Shown in pieces: positions 59,555 to 60,424 of a DNA stretch of 60,424 nucleotides; the first letter of the stretch is position 1; the number at the start of each line of letters is the position of its first letter. Under the pieces are notes generated by a model, which worked only from the letters and a program-made list of their open reading frames with translations, was not told the DNA's origin and ran no database searches. Source of the stretch: Dehalococcoidia bacterium (GTDB lineage: Bacteria > Chloroflexota > Dehalococcoidia > Lucifugimonadales > Lucifugimonadaceae); assembly GCA_002710135.1 (NCBI GenBank), contig PAOY01000032.1:1-60424 (forward strand), given 5' to 3'. A program made the position numbers and the translations under genes.

Positions 59555-60424
59555 GACAAAGAAAGAAGAAATAGCTCATCTATTGAGAAGAGTATCCTTT
59601 GGAGGTTCCAAAAAAGAAATAGATTTTTTATCGGAAAAAAACTTCGAAGATGCGGTTGATTACTTGCTTGATAACGAGGATAAAAATCCTGTTCCTACAG
59701 ACTTGTTAAGACGATATCAAATAGACCTTTCAGACGTTAGAAGCGTTAACAGCTCAGGTGCATATTGGATGTATAGATTAGCTCATTCAAAATTCCCTTT
59801 TGATGAAAAAATTGCATTATTTTGGCACAGAGTTTTTGCAACTGGCCAGCATAAATTAATACAGGGAAAAGTTATGACCTCTCAGATTGAGATGTTTAGA
59901 GACTATGGACTTGGAAGTTTTGAAAATATATTAATTCAGTTATCAAAAGATCCTGCTATGATTATGTGGCTTGATAATCAAGATAATCATAAAACCAACA
60001 TAAATGAAAATTATGGTAGAGAAATCTTAGAATTATTTTCAATGGGTGTAGGAAGTTATACTGAAAAAGACATAAAGGAGTGCTCAAGAGCATTTACCGG
60101 ATGGACAATAGAAAATATGCCATATATGGCCATCAAAATGAGAAATAATACTGCTAGGCCATACAATTATGTTGCTTGGCAATTTAAGTTCGATAAAAAT
60201 GATCACGATTATGGAGAAAAAGAGTTTTTGGGAGAAAAAGGTAATTTCAATGGCGAAGATGTCATAAGTATAATTTGTAAGCAAGAATCTACTGCAAAAT
60301 ATATAGCAAGACATATTTATCATTTTTTCATAAAAGACGAACTACCTGTTCCTCAATGGCCTCACAAAAAACCGTTAGATGAAGAGGTTATTGATTTTAT
60401 AGTAGATTCTTATTTCAAAAACTC
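59538..60424 (+). CDS. DUF1800 domain protein (3' end outside window)
   Basis: HLLRRVSFGGSKKEIDFL, EKIALFWHRVFATGQHKL, LGSFENILIQLSKDPAMIMWLDNQDNHKTNINENYGREILELFSMGVGSYTEKDIKECSRAFTGW; not in the ORF track because it is open at the edge. Confidence 0.9.
   Translation, partial: MTTKNKTKKEEIAHLLRRVSFGGSKKEIDFLSEKNFEDAVDYLLDNEDKNPVPTDLLRRYQIDLSDVRSVNSSGAYWMYRLAHSKFPFDEKIALFWHRVFATGQHKLIQGKVMTSQIEMFRDYGLGSFENILIQLSKDPAMIMWLDNQDNHKTNINENYGREILELFSMGVGSYTEKDIKECSRAFTGWTIENMPYMAIKMRNNTARPYNYVAWQFKFDKNDHDYGEKEFLGEKGNFNGEDVISIICKQESTAKYIARHIYHFFIKDELPVPQWPHKKPLDEEVIDFIVDSYFKN

Noticed and set aside
1-60424. CRISPR arrays, transposons, prophage genes, tRNA/rRNA genes
   Set aside because: No regularly spaced repeats, transposase/integrase/phage proteins, or cloverleaf/rRNA-like segments were recognised in any intergenic gap by eye; a tRNAscan/Infernal run would be decisive.

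Overview
The window is a very compact, AT-rich bacterial chromosome segment with about 50 mostly housekeeping genes. I saw no rRNA, tRNA, CRISPR array, transposase or prophage. Gene content and order suggest a streamlined, possibly marine, Chloroflexota (SAR202-like) genome. That assignment is an inference from the gene families: two enolase-superfamily sugar-acid dehydratases, a RraA-like protein, a YjhG-type dehydratase, rpmB/fakA/degV/recG, and dnaG-rpoD with dgt, plsC and cmk.

Main blocks: ManD-like enolase (partial), D-aminoacylase, leuS, recG-degV-fakA | rpmB, rpe-argH-argG-argD-argB-argJ, trxB, ileS (type 2), a C1/corrinoid pair (MTHFR-like plus AcsE-like), a KtrB/KtrA K+ uptake locus, pheA, lysA-holB-cmk-plsC-dgt-dnaG-rpoD, selD, mazG, recF, proB-proA-thrB-lysC, mfd, RraA/enolase/YjhG-like dehydratase, an Eis-like GNAT, an HMA-MauE-like fusion and DUF1800 (partial).

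Most notable observations:
(1) selD carries an in-frame UGA at its catalytic Cys/Sec position with a plausible bSECIS hairpin. The ORF track truncates this gene, so it is very likely a selenoprotein.
(2) recF has no ATG/GTG/TTG start upstream of its Walker A motif and is closed off by an in-frame stop, so it appears to use a non-canonical start (ATC or ATA).
(3) A UspA-like gene in the K+ operon is split by a +1 frameshift at an A9 tract.
(4) Nine of the ten convergent gene junctions overlap or are at most 4 nt apart, several through 4-nt interlocking stop codons.
(5) There is a structured, inverted-repeat-rich 54.5-55.2 kb intergenic region with a missed 40-aa ORF translationally coupled to a hypothetical gene.
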